Assembly (NCBI GenBank): GCA_028707535.1
Contig: JAQWAU010000002.1
Span: forward strand, 1-64,000
Length of the DNA: 64,000 nt
Reading direction: 5' to 3'
Source of the DNA: Heliobacteriaceae bacterium
Lineage (GTDB): Bacteria > Bacillota > Desulfitobacteriia > Heliobacteriales > Heliobacteriaceae
The translations under genes were made by a program, and so were the position numbers. Positions 33,634 to 43,334 of this stretch are shown piece by piece (position 1 is the stretch's first letter; each line of letters opens with the position of its first letter). The notes under the pieces are model-generated. The model had not been told where the DNA came from, searched no databases, and worked only from the letters and a program-made list of their open reading frames with translations.

Positions 33634-34809
33634 GTGATTGCCCAAGCCGAACGCATAGCGATTCTACCTCCCTATCTTTTTGCCCGGATTGAACAGCTTG
33701 TCGCTGAGGCCAAAGAAAATGGGGTTGATGTAATCAGTCTCGGGATTGGTGATCCTGATCAGCCCACACCACCCCGGATCATTGCTAAATTGATCGAACA
33801 GGCGCAAAACCCGGCTAATCATCAGTATCCCTCCTCGGTGGGCCTGTTAGCCTACCGCCAAGCAGTTGCCGATTGGTACCGGCAGCGGTTTGATGTGGAA
33901 CTTGACCCGAAGAAAGAGGTCGTTTCCCTGCTGGGTTCAAAAGAAGGGATTGCCCATATTGCGTTTTGTTATTTAAATCCGGGAGATTTATCGCTGGTGC
34001 CGGATCCTGGTTATCCGGTATACGGGATTGGCACCCTATTAGCGGGTGGTGAGCCGTACATTATGCCTTTGCGGGAGGAAAACGGCTTCCTGCCGGATCT
34101 GACGGCCATACCGGAGCCGATCGCCCGGAAAGCCAAATTGTTGTATCTCAATTATCCGAATAACCCTACCGGCGCCTTGGCTACTCGGGATTTTTTTACA
34201 GAAGTTGTGGCTTTTGCGAAAAAATATGACCTGATTGTCTGCCATGATGGGGCCTATTCGGAAATTGCCTGGGGACCGGTGAAACCTTTAAGCTTTCTGC
34301 AGATCCCCGGGGCAAAAGAAGTGGGCATCGAGTTTAATTCCGTATCCAAGACGTATAATATGACCGGTTGGCGCGTTGGTTGGGCTGTCGGGCGGGCGGA
34401 TGTCGTCGAGGCTTTGGGCCGCCTTAAATCAAACATTGATTCCGGCGTGTTTCAAGCGATTCAATATGCCGCGATTGAAGCTTTGACCGGCCCACAGGAT
34501 TGTGTTGCCGCGATGCAAGCCTTATACAAGGAGCGGGCAGTGGCCGTTGTGGAAGGACTTAATGCGATGGGTTGGCGGTTGCGGGTGCCGGAAGCAACCA
34601 TCTACGTGTGGGTTCCGGTACCGAAAGGTTTCAATTCGACTGGGTTTGCCGAATTTGTCCTGGCCAAAGCCGGGGTGGTGGTTACCCCGGGAATCGGGTA
34701 TGGTCAGTATGGCGAAGGTTATTTTCGGATCGCCCTTACGGTGGAAAAAGAACGGATCCGGGAAGCCCTTGCCCGGATGAAGGCGGCAATCGGCACAGTG
34801 GATTTTTAA
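33634..34809 (+). CDS. dapL: LL-diaminopimelate aminotransferase
   Basis: A PLP-dependent fold-type I aminotransferase that converts tetrahydrodipicolinate straight to LL-DAP with glutamate, by-passing the succinyl/acetyl branches. [28 protein letters not shown] and the lysine region [16 protein letters not shown] are visible; R-containing [12 protein letters not shown] closes the domain. Length 391 aa. GTG 33634 follows GAAGGAGG. With dapA, dapB and dapF this gives a complete DapL pathway in the window. A perfect hairpin terminator follows. Confidence 0.95.
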   Translation: MIAQAERIAILPPYLFARIEQLVAEAKENGVDVISLGIGDPDQPTPPRIIAKLIEQAQNPANHQYPSSVGLLAYRQAVADWYRQRFDVELDPKKEVVSLLGSKEGIAHIAFCYLNPGDLSLVPDPGYPVYGIGTLLAGGEPYIMPLREENGFLPDLTAIPEPIARKAKLLYLNYPNNPTGALATRDFFTEVVAFAKKYDLIVCHDGAYSEIAWGPVKPLSFLQIPGAKEVGIEFNSVSKTYNMTGWRVGWAVGRADVVEALGRLKSNIDSGVFQAIQYAAIEALTGPQDCVAAMQALYKERAVAVVEGLNAMGWRLRVPEATIYVWVPVPKGFNSTGFAEFVLAKAGVVVTPGIGYGQYGEGYFRIALTVEKERIREALARMKAAIGTVDF

Positions 34810-34824
34810 CTACTGTGTTGCCAG

Positions 34825-34846
34825 GGCCGGGTAGCCGGCCTTTTTT
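34825..34846 (+). terminator. Terminator of the dapF-dapL unit
   Basis: GGCCGG-GTAG-CCGGCC perfect hairpin followed by six T residues. Confidence 0.92.
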
Positions 34847-34915
34847 CGTGCCGGTATGGGCCGGTTAAAAGAGGCCGCAGGTGGACATCCTGGGGGAAAA
34901 AGGAGAGGGGCAGCC

Positions 34916-35794
34916 ATGATTATGAGCATGACCGGCTATGGCCGGGGGGAGGCCCGCGGAGCGGGAAAACAGGTCACCGTCGAAGCTAAGGCCGTGAATC
35001 ACCGTTATGCCGATGTGGTGGTCCGGCTGCCCCGTACCTATGTTTTCCTGGAAGAGCCGATTAAACGCATCTTTTTAAACGGCATCGCCCGGGGTAGGGT
35101 GGATATTTTTGTTAACTTTGAAGCCAATGGGGAGACCGGTTTAGCCGTAAAAGTTGACAAGGAAATTTGCCTGCGATATTATAATTGTTTGAAGGACTTG
35201 GCGGAAGAGTTGGAACTTTCCTTTGATGTCGGAGTCTCCCAATTATTTAGTTTACCGGCAGTGGTTACGGTGGAAGAGCCGGAGGATGATCCGGAAGCGG
35301 TGACCAGGTTGGTAGAGGAGGCTTCCCGGCTGGCTTTAGCGGGTTTGCAGGCTATGCGGCTCCGGGAAGGGCAAGCGTTGGTCGACGATTTGTGTGGTCG
35401 TTTGGCTTTATTTGCGCAGCGAGTGCAAGCTATCGAAACAAGGGCCCCTTTTGTTTCTGCTGATCACCAGGAACGCTTGCAGGAACGTCTAAAGGAATTG
35501 CTGGGTTCAGTCCCGGTAGACCAACAACGGATCGCGATGGAAGTTGCTCTTTTCGCCGATCACGCCAGTATTACCGAAGAGCTTGTCCGTTTAGCCAGTC
35601 ATTTGGGCCAATTTCGAAAAGCTCTGCAATCGGCAGAACCCGTTGGTCGTAAATTGGATTTTCTGGTCCAGGAAATGAACCGGGAGATTAATACGATCGG
35701 GGCGAAAGCTAATGATTTGGAAATATCCAGGCAGGTAGTAGAGTTGAAAAGTGAACTGGAAAAAATCCGTGAACAGGTGCAGAATATTCAGTAG
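34916..35794 (+). CDS. yicC: YicC family endoribonuclease-like protein
   Basis: A 292-aa YicC protein: MSMTGYGRGEA at the N-terminus (after an added MI), NHRYADVVVRLP, then helical middle, and the conserved C-terminal domain GRKLDFLVQEMNREINTIG and AKANDLEIS. YicC-type proteins have recently been reported as endoribonucleases. ATG 34916 has AGGAGAGGGG upstream. It heads yicC-remA-gmk-rpoZ-coaBC, the conserved Firmicute order. Confidence 0.94.
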   Translation: MIMSMTGYGRGEARGAGKQVTVEAKAVNHRYADVVVRLPRTYVFLEEPIKRIFLNGIARGRVDIFVNFEANGETGLAVKVDKEICLRYYNCLKDLAEELELSFDVGVSQLFSLPAVVTVEEPEDDPEAVTRLVEEASRLALAGLQAMRLREGQALVDDLCGRLALFAQRVQAIETRAPFVSADHQERLQERLKELLGSVPVDQQRIAMEVALFADHASITEELVRLASHLGQFRKALQSAEPVGRKLDFLVQEMNREINTIGAKANDLEISRQVVELKSELEKIREQVQNIQ

Positions 35795-35857
35795 GGGTAC
35801 CAGTCATAGAATTGCAGGGAAGGGCACACCGGCGAAATAGTGCCAGGGAGGATGAAT

Positions 35858-36133
35858 ATGGACATCAAGCTGGTCAATATCGGGTTTGGCAATATCGTCT
35901 CGGCCAACCGGATTGTCGCGATTGTCAGTCCGGAGTCCGCGCCGATTAAGCGAATCATCCAGGAAGCCAGGGAACGGGCGGTTCTGGTAGATGCCACGTA
36001 TGGCCGTCGTACCCGGGCCGTGATTATTGCGGATAGCGGGCACGTAATTTTATCTGCGGTGCAACCGGAAACCGTCGCTAACCGTTTGGCGGCCAAAGAA
36101 CCAATGGTTCAGGGCGATGACGGCGTCGAGTGA
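35858..36133 (+). CDS. remA: RemA family DNA-binding regulator (DUF370)
   Basis: A 91-aa protein beginning [22 protein letters not shown] and containing [23 protein letters not shown], the RemA signature. In Bacillus RemA activates matrix and osmoprotection genes and forms DNA-wrapping rings. ATG 35858 (spacing six from GGGAGG) is preferred over ATG 35852. It overlaps the gmk start by 17 bases. Confidence 0.95.
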   Translation: MDIKLVNIGFGNIVSANRIVAIVSPESAPIKRIIQEARERAVLVDATYGRRTRAVIIADSGHVILSAVQPETVANRLAAKEPMVQGDDGVE

Positions 36134-36740
36134 AGTGACGGATATTCTGGCTTACTGGTTGGCCCGGTTAAGCCGGGGTACGCTTTTTGTTTTATCCGGG
36201 CCTTCTGGTGCAGGAAAAGGGACTCTGTGTCGGCAATGGTTAGCAAATGAACCGGATGTGCAATTATCGATTTCGGCGACTACCCGGATACCCCGTACTG
36301 GGGAAATAGATGGGGTTCATTATTACTTTTCTAACCGGGCAGATTTTGAGCAACAGGTTCGCCAGGATTGTTTTTTGGAATGGGCGGAAGTACACGGGAG
36401 TTTTTACGGGACGCCGCGCCAACCGGTGGAAAGGGCCTTGGCCGAAGGCCGGCATGTTTTACTGGAGATTGATGTCCAGGGTGGTTTGCAGGTTAAACGG
36501 TGCTACCCGGAAGCAGCTTTGATTTTCGTGCTTCCCCCATCGTTGGAGGAGTTGACCCGGCGTCTTTATTCCCGGGGGACAGACAGCCGGGAAGCGATTG
36601 AGCAACGCTTGCGGGTGGCGGTCACGGAATTTACCTATATTGAAAAGTATGATTATTGTATAATAAATGACCGGATAGAGCGGGCAGTGGCCCACCTACG
36701 GGCAATCGCGGCGGCGGAAAAAGGCCGGGTTTACCGGTGA
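36117..36740 (+). CDS. gmk: Guanylate kinase
   Basis: Phosphorylates GMP to GDP. P-loop [11 protein letters not shown] (about residues 27-37), GMP-binding [19 protein letters not shown], and [10 protein letters not shown] are standard. The frame begins about 20 residues before the usual start and overlaps remA by 17 bases; no better start with a ribosome site is seen, so the short N-terminal extension [18 protein letters not shown] may be real. 207 aa. Confidence 0.95.
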   Translation: MTASSEVTDILAYWLARLSRGTLFVLSGPSGAGKGTLCRQWLANEPDVQLSISATTRIPRTGEIDGVHYYFSNRADFEQQVRQDCFLEWAEVHGSFYGTPRQPVERALAEGRHVLLEIDVQGGLQVKRCYPEAALIFVLPPSLEELTRRLYSRGTDSREAIEQRLRVAVTEFTYIEKYDYCIINDRIERAVAHLRAIAAAEKGRVYR

Positions 36741-36798
36741 GGGCCGGCTCGTTATGGTCTCTAAAAGCACATAATAATAATGGAAGGAGTGTGGGGAT

Positions 36799-37008
36799 GT
36801 GAACCGGCCGTCATTGGATAGTTTAATGGGTAAAGTTGAGAGTAAATATGCCTTGGTGGTTTTAGCCGCTAAGCGGGCCCGGGAATTAACGGAAAAGGCC
36901 AACCCGTTGGTGGATGTACAGGAACATGCCAAACCGGTTAGCATTGCTTTGCACGAGATTGCGGCCGGCAAGATATATTATGATGAATTGCGGGGCGGCA
37001 TTAAGTGA
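36799..37008 (+). CDS. rpoZ: DNA-directed RNA polymerase omega subunit
   Basis: A 69-aa omega subunit: RPSLDSLMGKVESKYALVVLAAKRARELTE, with the conserved SKYxLVxxAAKRAR helix. It supports assembly of the beta' subunit. GGAAGGAGTGTGGGGAT precedes the GTG start. It overlaps coaBC by four bases. Position after gmk is universal in Firmicutes. Confidence 0.95.
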   Translation: MNRPSLDSLMGKVESKYALVVLAAKRARELTEKANPLVDVQEHAKPVSIALHEIAAGKIYYDELRGGIK

Positions 37009-38225
37009 CGATATCCGGTGACAACCGTTTGGCCGGCCGGCAGGTTGTAGTTGGGGTTTGCGGGGGGATTGCGGCTTATAAGGTTTGTGACCTGGTCAGC
37101 CGGTTGGCCCGGGCAGGCAGTAAAGTGCAGGTGATTATGACGCGGTCGGCAACCAAGTTTGTTGCCCCGTTGACTTTTCAGGCCCTTTCTAACCAGCCGG
37201 TGATTACGGAATTATTTGGTGAAATAAAGCAGGAGTGTGTTGCGCACGTGTCTGTCGCGGAAGCGGCAGACGTTTTTGTCGTTGCGCCGGCAACCGCCAA
37301 TATCATCGGGAAGTTGCGGGCAGGGATTGCGGATGATTTTCTGGCAACGACGTTGTTGGCGACTAAAGCACCGGTTGTCCTAGCGCCCGCAATGAATGTA
37401 AATATGTTTTCCCATCCGGCAGTCCGGGAAAACCTGACGGTGTTGCGGGAACGCGGGGTAATAATCATCGAACCGGAAACCGGCCGGTTGGCTTGTGGTA
37501 CCAGCGGTAAAGGCCGGTTGGCTCCTGTGGAGCGGATATTGGCGGGTATTCAGGAAGCCCTGGCGCTGCCCCCCTTGCTTGCCGGGTGCCGGGTACTGGT
37601 AACTGCCGGCGGTACCAGAGAGGCAATCGACCCGGTACGGTATATCACCAACCGGTCTTCAGGGAAGATGGGCTATGCTTTAGCCGGGGAAGCGGTCCGG
37701 TTTGGCGCGGCGGTTACCCTGGTGACCACCCCGACCGGATTACCGGTACCGGTTGGGGCCAAGGTAATCCCGGTGGAATCGGCCTTGGAAATGCGGGAGG
37801 TTGTCCAGGGTTTGTTCGACCAGGTCGATGTGGTGATTAAGGCGGCCGCGGTGGCGGATTACCGGCCGGCTTGCCCGGCTAAACAAAAGGTAAAGAAAAA
37901 TGCCGGCCAACTGACCATAGAATTGGTTCGGAATCCGGACATCCTGGCCGAGCTGGGCCAACGGAAACGGCACCAGGTTCTGGTTGGGTTTGCCGCCGAA
38001 ACAAATGATGTGGAAAAACATGCGCTCGAAAAGCTACACCGGAAGAACCTTGATCTTCTGGTAGCCAATGATGTTACCGCCTCGGGAGCCGGGTTCGGTA
38101 CAGATACTAATATTGTTACTCTGTATGATGCTAATGGGGGGCGGGAAGCCTTAGGCTTGTTGCCAAAAACCAAAGTTGCCTGCCGGATTTTGGAGCGGGT
38201 GGCGGCAGTGCTGCCGGCCCGTTAA
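37005..38225 (+). CDS. coaBC: Bifunctional phosphopantothenoylcysteine decarboxylase / phosphopantothenate-cysteine ligase
   Basis: Makes 4'-phosphopantetheine from phosphopantothenate in CoA synthesis. The N-terminal CoaC flavoprotein part shows GVCGGIAAYK, the FMN-site histidine in AHVSVAEAAD, PATANIIGKLRAGIADD, and PAMNVNM; the substrate-flap cysteine is in ACGTSGKGRL. The C-terminal CoaB part shows TAGGTREAIDPVRYITN and KKNAG/LVRNPDIL. 406 aa. GTG 37005 overlaps the rpoZ stop. Confidence 0.96.
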   Translation: MTISGDNRLAGRQVVVGVCGGIAAYKVCDLVSRLARAGSKVQVIMTRSATKFVAPLTFQALSNQPVITELFGEIKQECVAHVSVAEAADVFVVAPATANIIGKLRAGIADDFLATTLLATKAPVVLAPAMNVNMFSHPAVRENLTVLRERGVIIIEPETGRLACGTSGKGRLAPVERILAGIQEALALPPLLAGCRVLVTAGGTREAIDPVRYITNRSSGKMGYALAGEAVRFGAAVTLVTTPTGLPVPVGAKVIPVESALEMREVVQGLFDQVDVVIKAAAVADYRPACPAKQKVKKNAGQLTIELVRNPDILAELGQRKRHQVLVGFAAETNDVEKHALEKLHRKNLDLLVANDVTASGAGFGTDTNIVTLYDANGGREALGLLPKTKVACRILERVAAVLPAR

Positions 38226-38324
38226 GTTGCCCTCTTGTATTTCGTGCTTATCCTTGATAATCTAGGAATTGACGACATAATCGGGTTAATTTGCGGTTGT
38301 GCACCTGTAAAGGAGGAGCCTTTA

Positions 38325-39518
38325 TTGAAGCGGAGGCATTTATTTACGTCGGAATCTGTTACCGAGGGACACCCTGATAAAGTTGCCGACCAAATATCTG
38401 ATGCGGTTTTAGACGCTATTTTTTGCGAGGATCCGTATGCCCGGGTTGCTTGCGAAACCATGGTAACGACTGGTTTAGTGCTCGTTTCCGGGGAAATAAC
38501 CACACGATGCTATGTTGATATCCCCAAAGTTGTCCGGCAGACGATCCGGGAAATTGGATATACCCGCGCCAAATTCGGTTTTGATTGTGAAACTTGTGCG
38601 GTACTTACCTCAATTGATGAACAATCACCCGATATTGCGATGGGTGTGAATAAGGCCCGGGAAGCGAAAACGGGAGAAATGACGGACGAAGCCATTGAGG
38701 TGATCGGGGCCGGGGACCAAGGCATGATGTTTGGTTACGCAACAAACGAGACCCCGGAATTTATGCCGATGCCGATTGCTTTAGCCCATAAATTGGCCCG
38801 GCGGTTGGCAGAGGTTCGCAAAAGCGGTGAGCTTGAATACCTCCGCCCAGATGGCAAAACGCAAGTAACGGTTGAATACGATGGAGACAAGCCGGTGCGG
38901 GTAGATACCGTAGTTATTTCGGCCCAGCATTCCCCGGAGGTGTCCCTGGCAATCATTGAAGAGGACATGTTGGAGCGGGTGATCAAACCGGTCATTCCCG
39001 CGGCCTTATTGGGCAAACGGACCCGGTATTTGGTTAACCCGACGGGCCGTTTTGTTATTGGCGGGCCCCAAGGGGATACCGGATTGACGGGGCGCAAGAT
39101 TATTGTTGATACGTATGGGGGTATGGCCCGCCACGGCGGAGGCGCGTTTTCCGGCAAGGACCCAACAAAGGTTGACCGTTCTGCTGCTTATGCCGCCCGG
39201 CATGTGGCGAAGAACCTGGTGGCTGCCGGGTTGGCGACACGGTGTGAAATCCAGCTCGCTTACGCGATTGGCGTGGCCCAGCCGGTATCCGTTAATGTTG
39301 ATACTTTTAACACCGCAATTGTTGACGAAACACAGATTGAAGCGTGGATTAGGCAACTGTTTGACCTTAGGCCGGCCGGGATCATCGAAGAACTGCAATT
39401 GCGACAACCGGTTTATAAGCAGACGGCGGCCTATGGGCACTTTGGCCGATCCGACCTCGACCTGCCCTGGGAGCGTCTGGACAAAGTGGCGGAATTAAGA
39501 AGATTAGCGGGTATTTAG
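38325..39518 (+). CDS. metK: S-adenosylmethionine synthetase
   Basis: Makes SAM from methionine and [36 protein letters not shown] and [19 protein letters not shown] are the classical signatures. TTG 38325 is chosen because AAAGGAGGAGCC lies just upstream and the protein then begins [12 protein letters not shown]; length 397 aa. The upstream 99-base gap has no SAM riboswitch; a weak TTGTAT-15-GATAAT pair (38235-38261) may be its promoter. A paired hairpin follows the gene. Confidence 0.97.
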   Translation: MKRRHLFTSESVTEGHPDKVADQISDAVLDAIFCEDPYARVACETMVTTGLVLVSGEITTRCYVDIPKVVRQTIREIGYTRAKFGFDCETCAVLTSIDEQSPDIAMGVNKAREAKTGEMTDEAIEVIGAGDQGMMFGYATNETPEFMPMPIALAHKLARRLAEVRKSGELEYLRPDGKTQVTVEYDGDKPVRVDTVVISAQHSPEVSLAIIEEDMLERVIKPVIPAALLGKRTRYLVNPTGRFVIGGPQGDTGLTGRKIIVDTYGGMARHGGGAFSGKDPTKVDRSAAYAARHVAKNLVAAGLATRCEIQLAYAIGVAQPVSVNVDTFNTAIVDETQIEAWIRQLFDLRPAGIIEELQLRQPVYKQTAAYGHFGRSDLDLPWERLDKVAELRRLAGI

Positions 39519-39527
39519 AAATGGGAA

Positions 39528-39564
39528 CCGAGCCTGGGGCAGCCGCTCCAGGCTTTCTGCTCGG
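39528..39564 (+). terminator. Hairpin after metK, weak terminator
   Basis: CCGAGCCTGG pairs in part with CCAGGCT and GCTCGG (two stacked stems), but the T tract is poor (TTTCTG). Confidence 0.4.
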
Positions 39565-39594
39565 AAGCAACAACCCCCCGAATGGGGTGATTTG

Positions 39595-41853
39595 ATGTAT
39601 GTGCAAGTGATTGTTGATGTTCCCCAGGTTGATTGTGACCAAAATTATTATTACCGGGTGCCGGCTGACCTGGCCGGACAGGTGGCCCCGGGTAATGGCG
39701 TTTGGGTTTCGTTTAACGGGCGGGTGGTCCGGGGTTGGGCGGTTGCCTTGGGAGAAGAGTTGCCGGCGGATTTAAAAAACTTCTCGGTGCAGCCGGTTAT
39801 TGGGGTTGATGAAACTTACCGTCTGAATGCCGACTTATTGGCTTTGGTTGTCCCGCTTGCCGAAGCGGTGATGAGTACCAGGGCTGATATATTAAGGCTA
39901 TTGGCCCCACCAGGTATGCGGCGGGGACGACCGGTAGCCCGGATTTGTTTACCGGAAAAATTATCGCCGGAACAAATTGTGCTCTGGGAAGGAATTGACC
40001 CGGATTGTGCTTTGATCTTAAACCGTTTATCCCGGGCTCCTAAGCAAAGTCTGCGCCGGAGTGCTTTTTCCGGCTGGCCAAAATCCAGGTTGGCCGGTGT
40101 TTTGGCCAGGTTGGCCGGGGCGGGCCTAGTGGAAGAAAAGATCTGTTTGCCTTCCCGGCGGGAAAAACGGGCGGTCAGGTCACCCGGGGCAGGGCCTGCA
40201 CTGTTGCCGGCAGGCCGGGCGCCGGTACTCACCACCGCCCAACAAAAGGCGGTTGACGCTTTAGCTACGGCAATTGACCAACAGCGGCCCGGAACGTTTT
40301 TGCTGCATGGGGTTACCGGCAGCGGGAAAACGGAAGTTTACCTGCAGGCCGCCTCCCGGGCTTTAGCCCAGGGACGCCAGGTTTTGTATCTGGTACCGGA
40401 AATTGCCTTGACGCCCCAAGCCGGGAATCATCTGGCCGAACGGTTTGGGCGGCAGGCGGTTGTTGTTTTACACAGTAAGCTGTCGGAAGCGGTGCGGCGC
40501 CGGGAGTGGTACCGGATTGCGGCCGGTCAGGTTCCGGTTGTTATTGGGGCCAGGTCCGCCGTTTTTACTCCCCTCCCGGACCTGGGGCTCATTATCGTCG
40601 ATGAGGAACATGAAACCTCATACCGTCAGGAGCGGGAGCCGAAGTATCATGCCCGGCAGGTGGCCTTGGCCAGGGCAGCCCGCTGCAGGGCAGTGGCGGT
40701 TTTAGGTTCGGCCACCCCTTCTTTGGAATCATACCAAAAAGCTTTGACCGGGAAATACCAACTGCTACGGTTGCCGGAAAGGGTCGCCGGGAGGAAGCTT
40801 CCGGCCGTAAACCTGGTGGATATGCGGGAAGAACTTACGGCTGGCAATCGCGGGATGTTTTCCCGGGCTTTACTGCAAGCAATTACCCAGTGTTTACAAC
40901 GTGAGCAACAGGTCATGCTATATTTAAACCGGCGTGGTTTTGCCCCTTTCATTATTTGCCGGGAATGTGGGAACGTATTGACTTGCCCCCGTTGTTCCAT
41001 TTCCCTCGTCTACCACCGGGTGGGAGAACGGCTGCATTGCCATTACTGCCACTTTCGGCAGATGGTGCCCAAGCAGTGTCCTGTTTGCCACAGCCGGGCG
41101 GTGCGTTTTTTTGGTACCGGGACCCAACGGATTGAAAGTGAACTGGCCGGACATTTTCCGGGGGCCCAGGTGCTGCGGCTCGATCGGGATGCCGCAGAGG
41201 GTCCGGGTGTGGAAAAGGTGATTAGCACTTTTTCCGAAACCGGTGGCGATATTCTTGTAGGAACACAAATGATCACCAAAGGATTGGACTTTCCCCGGGT
41301 GACTTTGGTCGGCATTTTGGCAGCGGATGCTTCCCTGCACATTGCCGATTTTCAGGCGACAGAACGGACCTTCCAATTGTTGGCTCAGGTTGCCGGCCGG
41401 GCCGGGCGGGCCGGTTTGCCCGGTGAAGTAATTGTCCAAAGCTATTGCCCGGAACATTATTGCTTACAATTAGTCAAGGACCACGATTTCGAGGCCTTTT
41501 ATGCTCGGGAGATCGCGCTGCGGGAACGGCTTGGTTACCCTCCTTTTTCCCGTTTGGTACGGTTGGAGTTTAGGGGGGCTGACCAGACGGCGGTTGCCGT
41601 GGCGGCGGAAACATGGACGGAAACTTTTAAGCAGCTAAATGGTTCTAAAGAGTTTAATGTTTGGGGGCCGGCGCCGGCAGCTGTCGTGAAGGTTGACGAT
41701 AAGTTCCGCTGGCAGCTTACTTTGCGGTTGGCTGGTGGTGATGCCAGGCCATTGCGCCAAGCGATCCGGAGGGCTGGGCAAGCTTACACCTCCCGGCGTG
41801 GTTGCCCGGCCGGGGTTAAGGTAAGTATTACTGTTGACCCGGCCGGTCTATGA
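39595..41853 (+). CDS. priA: Primosomal protein N' (PriA helicase)
   Basis: Restarts stalled replication forks. The 752-aa protein has the N-terminal DNA-binding domain (VDVPQVDCDQNYYYRVP), DEAD-type helicase core with GVTGSGKTEVYL (about residue 238) and DEEH (about 335), a cysteine-rich zinc region (CRECGNVLTCPRCSISL, CHYC, CPVCHS) and motif VI QVAGRAGRAG. ATG 39595 with GGGGTGA upstream is better than TTG 39592. Followed by def and fmt as in Bacillus. Confidence 0.96.
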   Translation: MYVQVIVDVPQVDCDQNYYYRVPADLAGQVAPGNGVWVSFNGRVVRGWAVALGEELPADLKNFSVQPVIGVDETYRLNADLLALVVPLAEAVMSTRADILRLLAPPGMRRGRPVARICLPEKLSPEQIVLWEGIDPDCALILNRLSRAPKQSLRRSAFSGWPKSRLAGVLARLAGAGLVEEKICLPSRREKRAVRSPGAGPALLPAGRAPVLTTAQQKAVDALATAIDQQRPGTFLLHGVTGSGKTEVYLQAASRALAQGRQVLYLVPEIALTPQAGNHLAERFGRQAVVVLHSKLSEAVRRREWYRIAAGQVPVVIGARSAVFTPLPDLGLIIVDEEHETSYRQEREPKYHARQVALARAARCRAVAVLGSATPSLESYQKALTGKYQLLRLPERVAGRKLPAVNLVDMREELTAGNRGMFSRALLQAITQCLQREQQVMLYLNRRGFAPFIICRECGNVLTCPRCSISLVYHRVGERLHCHYCHFRQMVPKQCPVCHSRAVRFFGTGTQRIESELAGHFPGAQVLRLDRDAAEGPGVEKVISTFSETGGDILVGTQMITKGLDFPRVTLVGILAADASLHIADFQATERTFQLLAQVAGRAGRAGLPGEVIVQSYCPEHYCLQLVKDHDFEAFYAREIALRERLGYPPFSRLVRLEFRGADQTAVAVAAETWTETFKQLNGSKEFNVWGPAPAAVVKVDDKFRWQLTLRLAGGDARPLRQAIRRAGQAYTSRRGCPAGVKVSITVDPAGL

Positions 41854-41907
41854 TTTTATGGCGGGGCGGAAATGGTGGCAACTGAAGGCAAAAAGGGGGA
41901 AGATTTT

Positions 41908-42366
41908 GTGGCGATTTATGAGATACTGAAAATAGGCCACCCGGTTTTGCGCGAAAAAGCCCGGGTAGTCACAAAATTTAAGACCAACTTGGGCAGACTG
42001 CTCGACGATATGTACGAAACAATGGTTGCGGCACCGGGTGTTGGTTTGGCAGCGCCGCAAATTGGGATCGCCAAACAGGTAGTGGTGATCGATATCGGTG
42101 AAGGGCGGCTGGAATTGGTAAACCCCGAAATTATCCAGGCTTGCGGTCATCAAGATGGGCTTGAAGGGTGCCTTTCTGTGCCGGGTGTGGAGCGGGAAGT
42201 CCGGCGGTTTGATTCGGTGCGGGTAAAAGCGCAAGACCGGCATGGCCAGGAGTTTACGTTTGAAGCAACCGGGTTTTTGGCCCGGGCGCTCCAACACGAA
42301 ATAGATCATCTGGCGGGAATTTTATTTGTTGACCGGGCCAATCGGGAAGGTTTCCGGGAGGGATAA
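41908..42366 (+). CDS. def: Peptide deformylase
   Basis: Removes the formyl group from nascent proteins. The three motifs are GVGLAAPQIG, EGCLSVPG (metal Cys) and HEIDHLAG (metal His pair plus Glu). 152 aa. GTG 41908 with GGGGGAAGA upstream is chosen over the longer frame at 41872, matching the usual AIYEILKIGHPVLR start. It ends three bases before fmt. Confidence 0.96.
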   Translation: MAIYEILKIGHPVLREKARVVTKFKTNLGRLLDDMYETMVAAPGVGLAAPQIGIAKQVVVIDIGEGRLELVNPEIIQACGHQDGLEGCLSVPGVEREVRRFDSVRVKAQDRHGQEFTFEATGFLARALQHEIDHLAGILFVDRANREGFREG

Positions 42367-42368
42367 AG

Positions 42369-43307
42369 GTGCGAATTGTGTTTATGGGCACCCCTGACTT
42401 TGCGGTGCCGACGTTAAAGGCCTTGATAGCCGCGAATTACGAGGTTGTTCTGGTGGTGACCAGGCCTGATCGGCGACAGGGGCGGGGACAAAAAACGGCT
42501 CCAAGTCCGGTCAAAAAAGCAGCCGTGGAATTGGGAATACCGGTTCTCCATCCAGGGAAGTTAGATCAGGAGTTTGCCGTCGAACTGCAGGCCCGGCAAA
42601 TTGATGTCGGCGTGGTGGTGGCTTATGGGCGAATTTTGCCGCCGGTTTTGTTAAGTGCTTTACCCGGGCGGTGGATTAATGTCCATGCTTCGCTGTTGCC
42701 GAAATACCGGGGGGCGGCACCAATTCACCGGGCGGTGATGGCTGGGGAACCGGTAACCGGGATTACGACGATGTTGCTGGCGGAGGAAATGGATGCCGGG
42801 GATATCCTTCTCCAGGAGCCGGTGCCGGTTGAGTGCGAAGCGACGGTCGGGGAGATTCACGATCGATTGGCTTCCGTAGGGGCGCAGTTGCTGGTAAAGA
42901 CGCTGTCCCTCTGGGAGCAAGGGGGGCTGGAATCGTCGCCACAGCAGCATGCTCGGGCTACTTATGCCCCGGTAATTACCCGGGAGGATGAACGGGTACA
43001 ATGGTGGCAACCGGCTACGGCAATTCACAATCAGGTGCGGGGGCTTAACCCCTGGCCAGGTGCTTACATGCTGGCCGGGGGAAAAATTGTGAAAATTCGC
43101 CAGGGCCGGCTCCGGCACGAAGAAATGGGTCGGGAACTTCCGGGTCAGCCCGGTGAAATAGTCGGGTTGGAGGGGGAAGAAGTTGCTATCTTTACGGGGG
43201 CCGGGATCTATTGGTTGACCGAAGTACAACCGGCAGGGGGCAAGACCATGACGGCAGGGGCTTATGTTCGGGGCCGGCGTATCGGCAAAGGGTATTGTTT
43301 CGGCTGA
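42369..43307 (+). CDS. fmt: Methionyl-tRNA formyltransferase
   Basis: Formylates initiator Met-tRNA. RIVFMGTPDFAVPTL at the N-terminus, HASLLPKYRGAAPIHRA (catalytic Asn/His region), and TTMLLAEEMDAGDIL (catalytic Asp) are visible; a C-terminal OB-like tRNA-binding domain follows. 312 aa. GTG 42369 with GGGAGGGATAAAG upstream. Directly coupled to def. Confidence 0.96.
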   Translation: MRIVFMGTPDFAVPTLKALIAANYEVVLVVTRPDRRQGRGQKTAPSPVKKAAVELGIPVLHPGKLDQEFAVELQARQIDVGVVVAYGRILPPVLLSALPGRWINVHASLLPKYRGAAPIHRAVMAGEPVTGITTMLLAEEMDAGDILLQEPVPVECEATVGEIHDRLASVGAQLLVKTLSLWEQGGLESSPQQHARATYAPVITREDERVQWWQPATAIHNQVRGLNPWPGAYMLAGGKIVKIRQGRLRHEEMGRELPGQPGEIVGLEGEEVAIFTGAGIYWLTEVQPAGGKTMTAGAYVRGRRIGKGYCFG

Positions 43308-43334
43308 TCACGGTAGTACCGGGAGAGATGCGGG

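Noticed and set aside
38226-38324. SAM riboswitch in front of metK
   Set aside because: The gap is only 99 bases and has none of the SAM-I core motifs (CTTATCAAGAG, GAAACCC) or a terminator.
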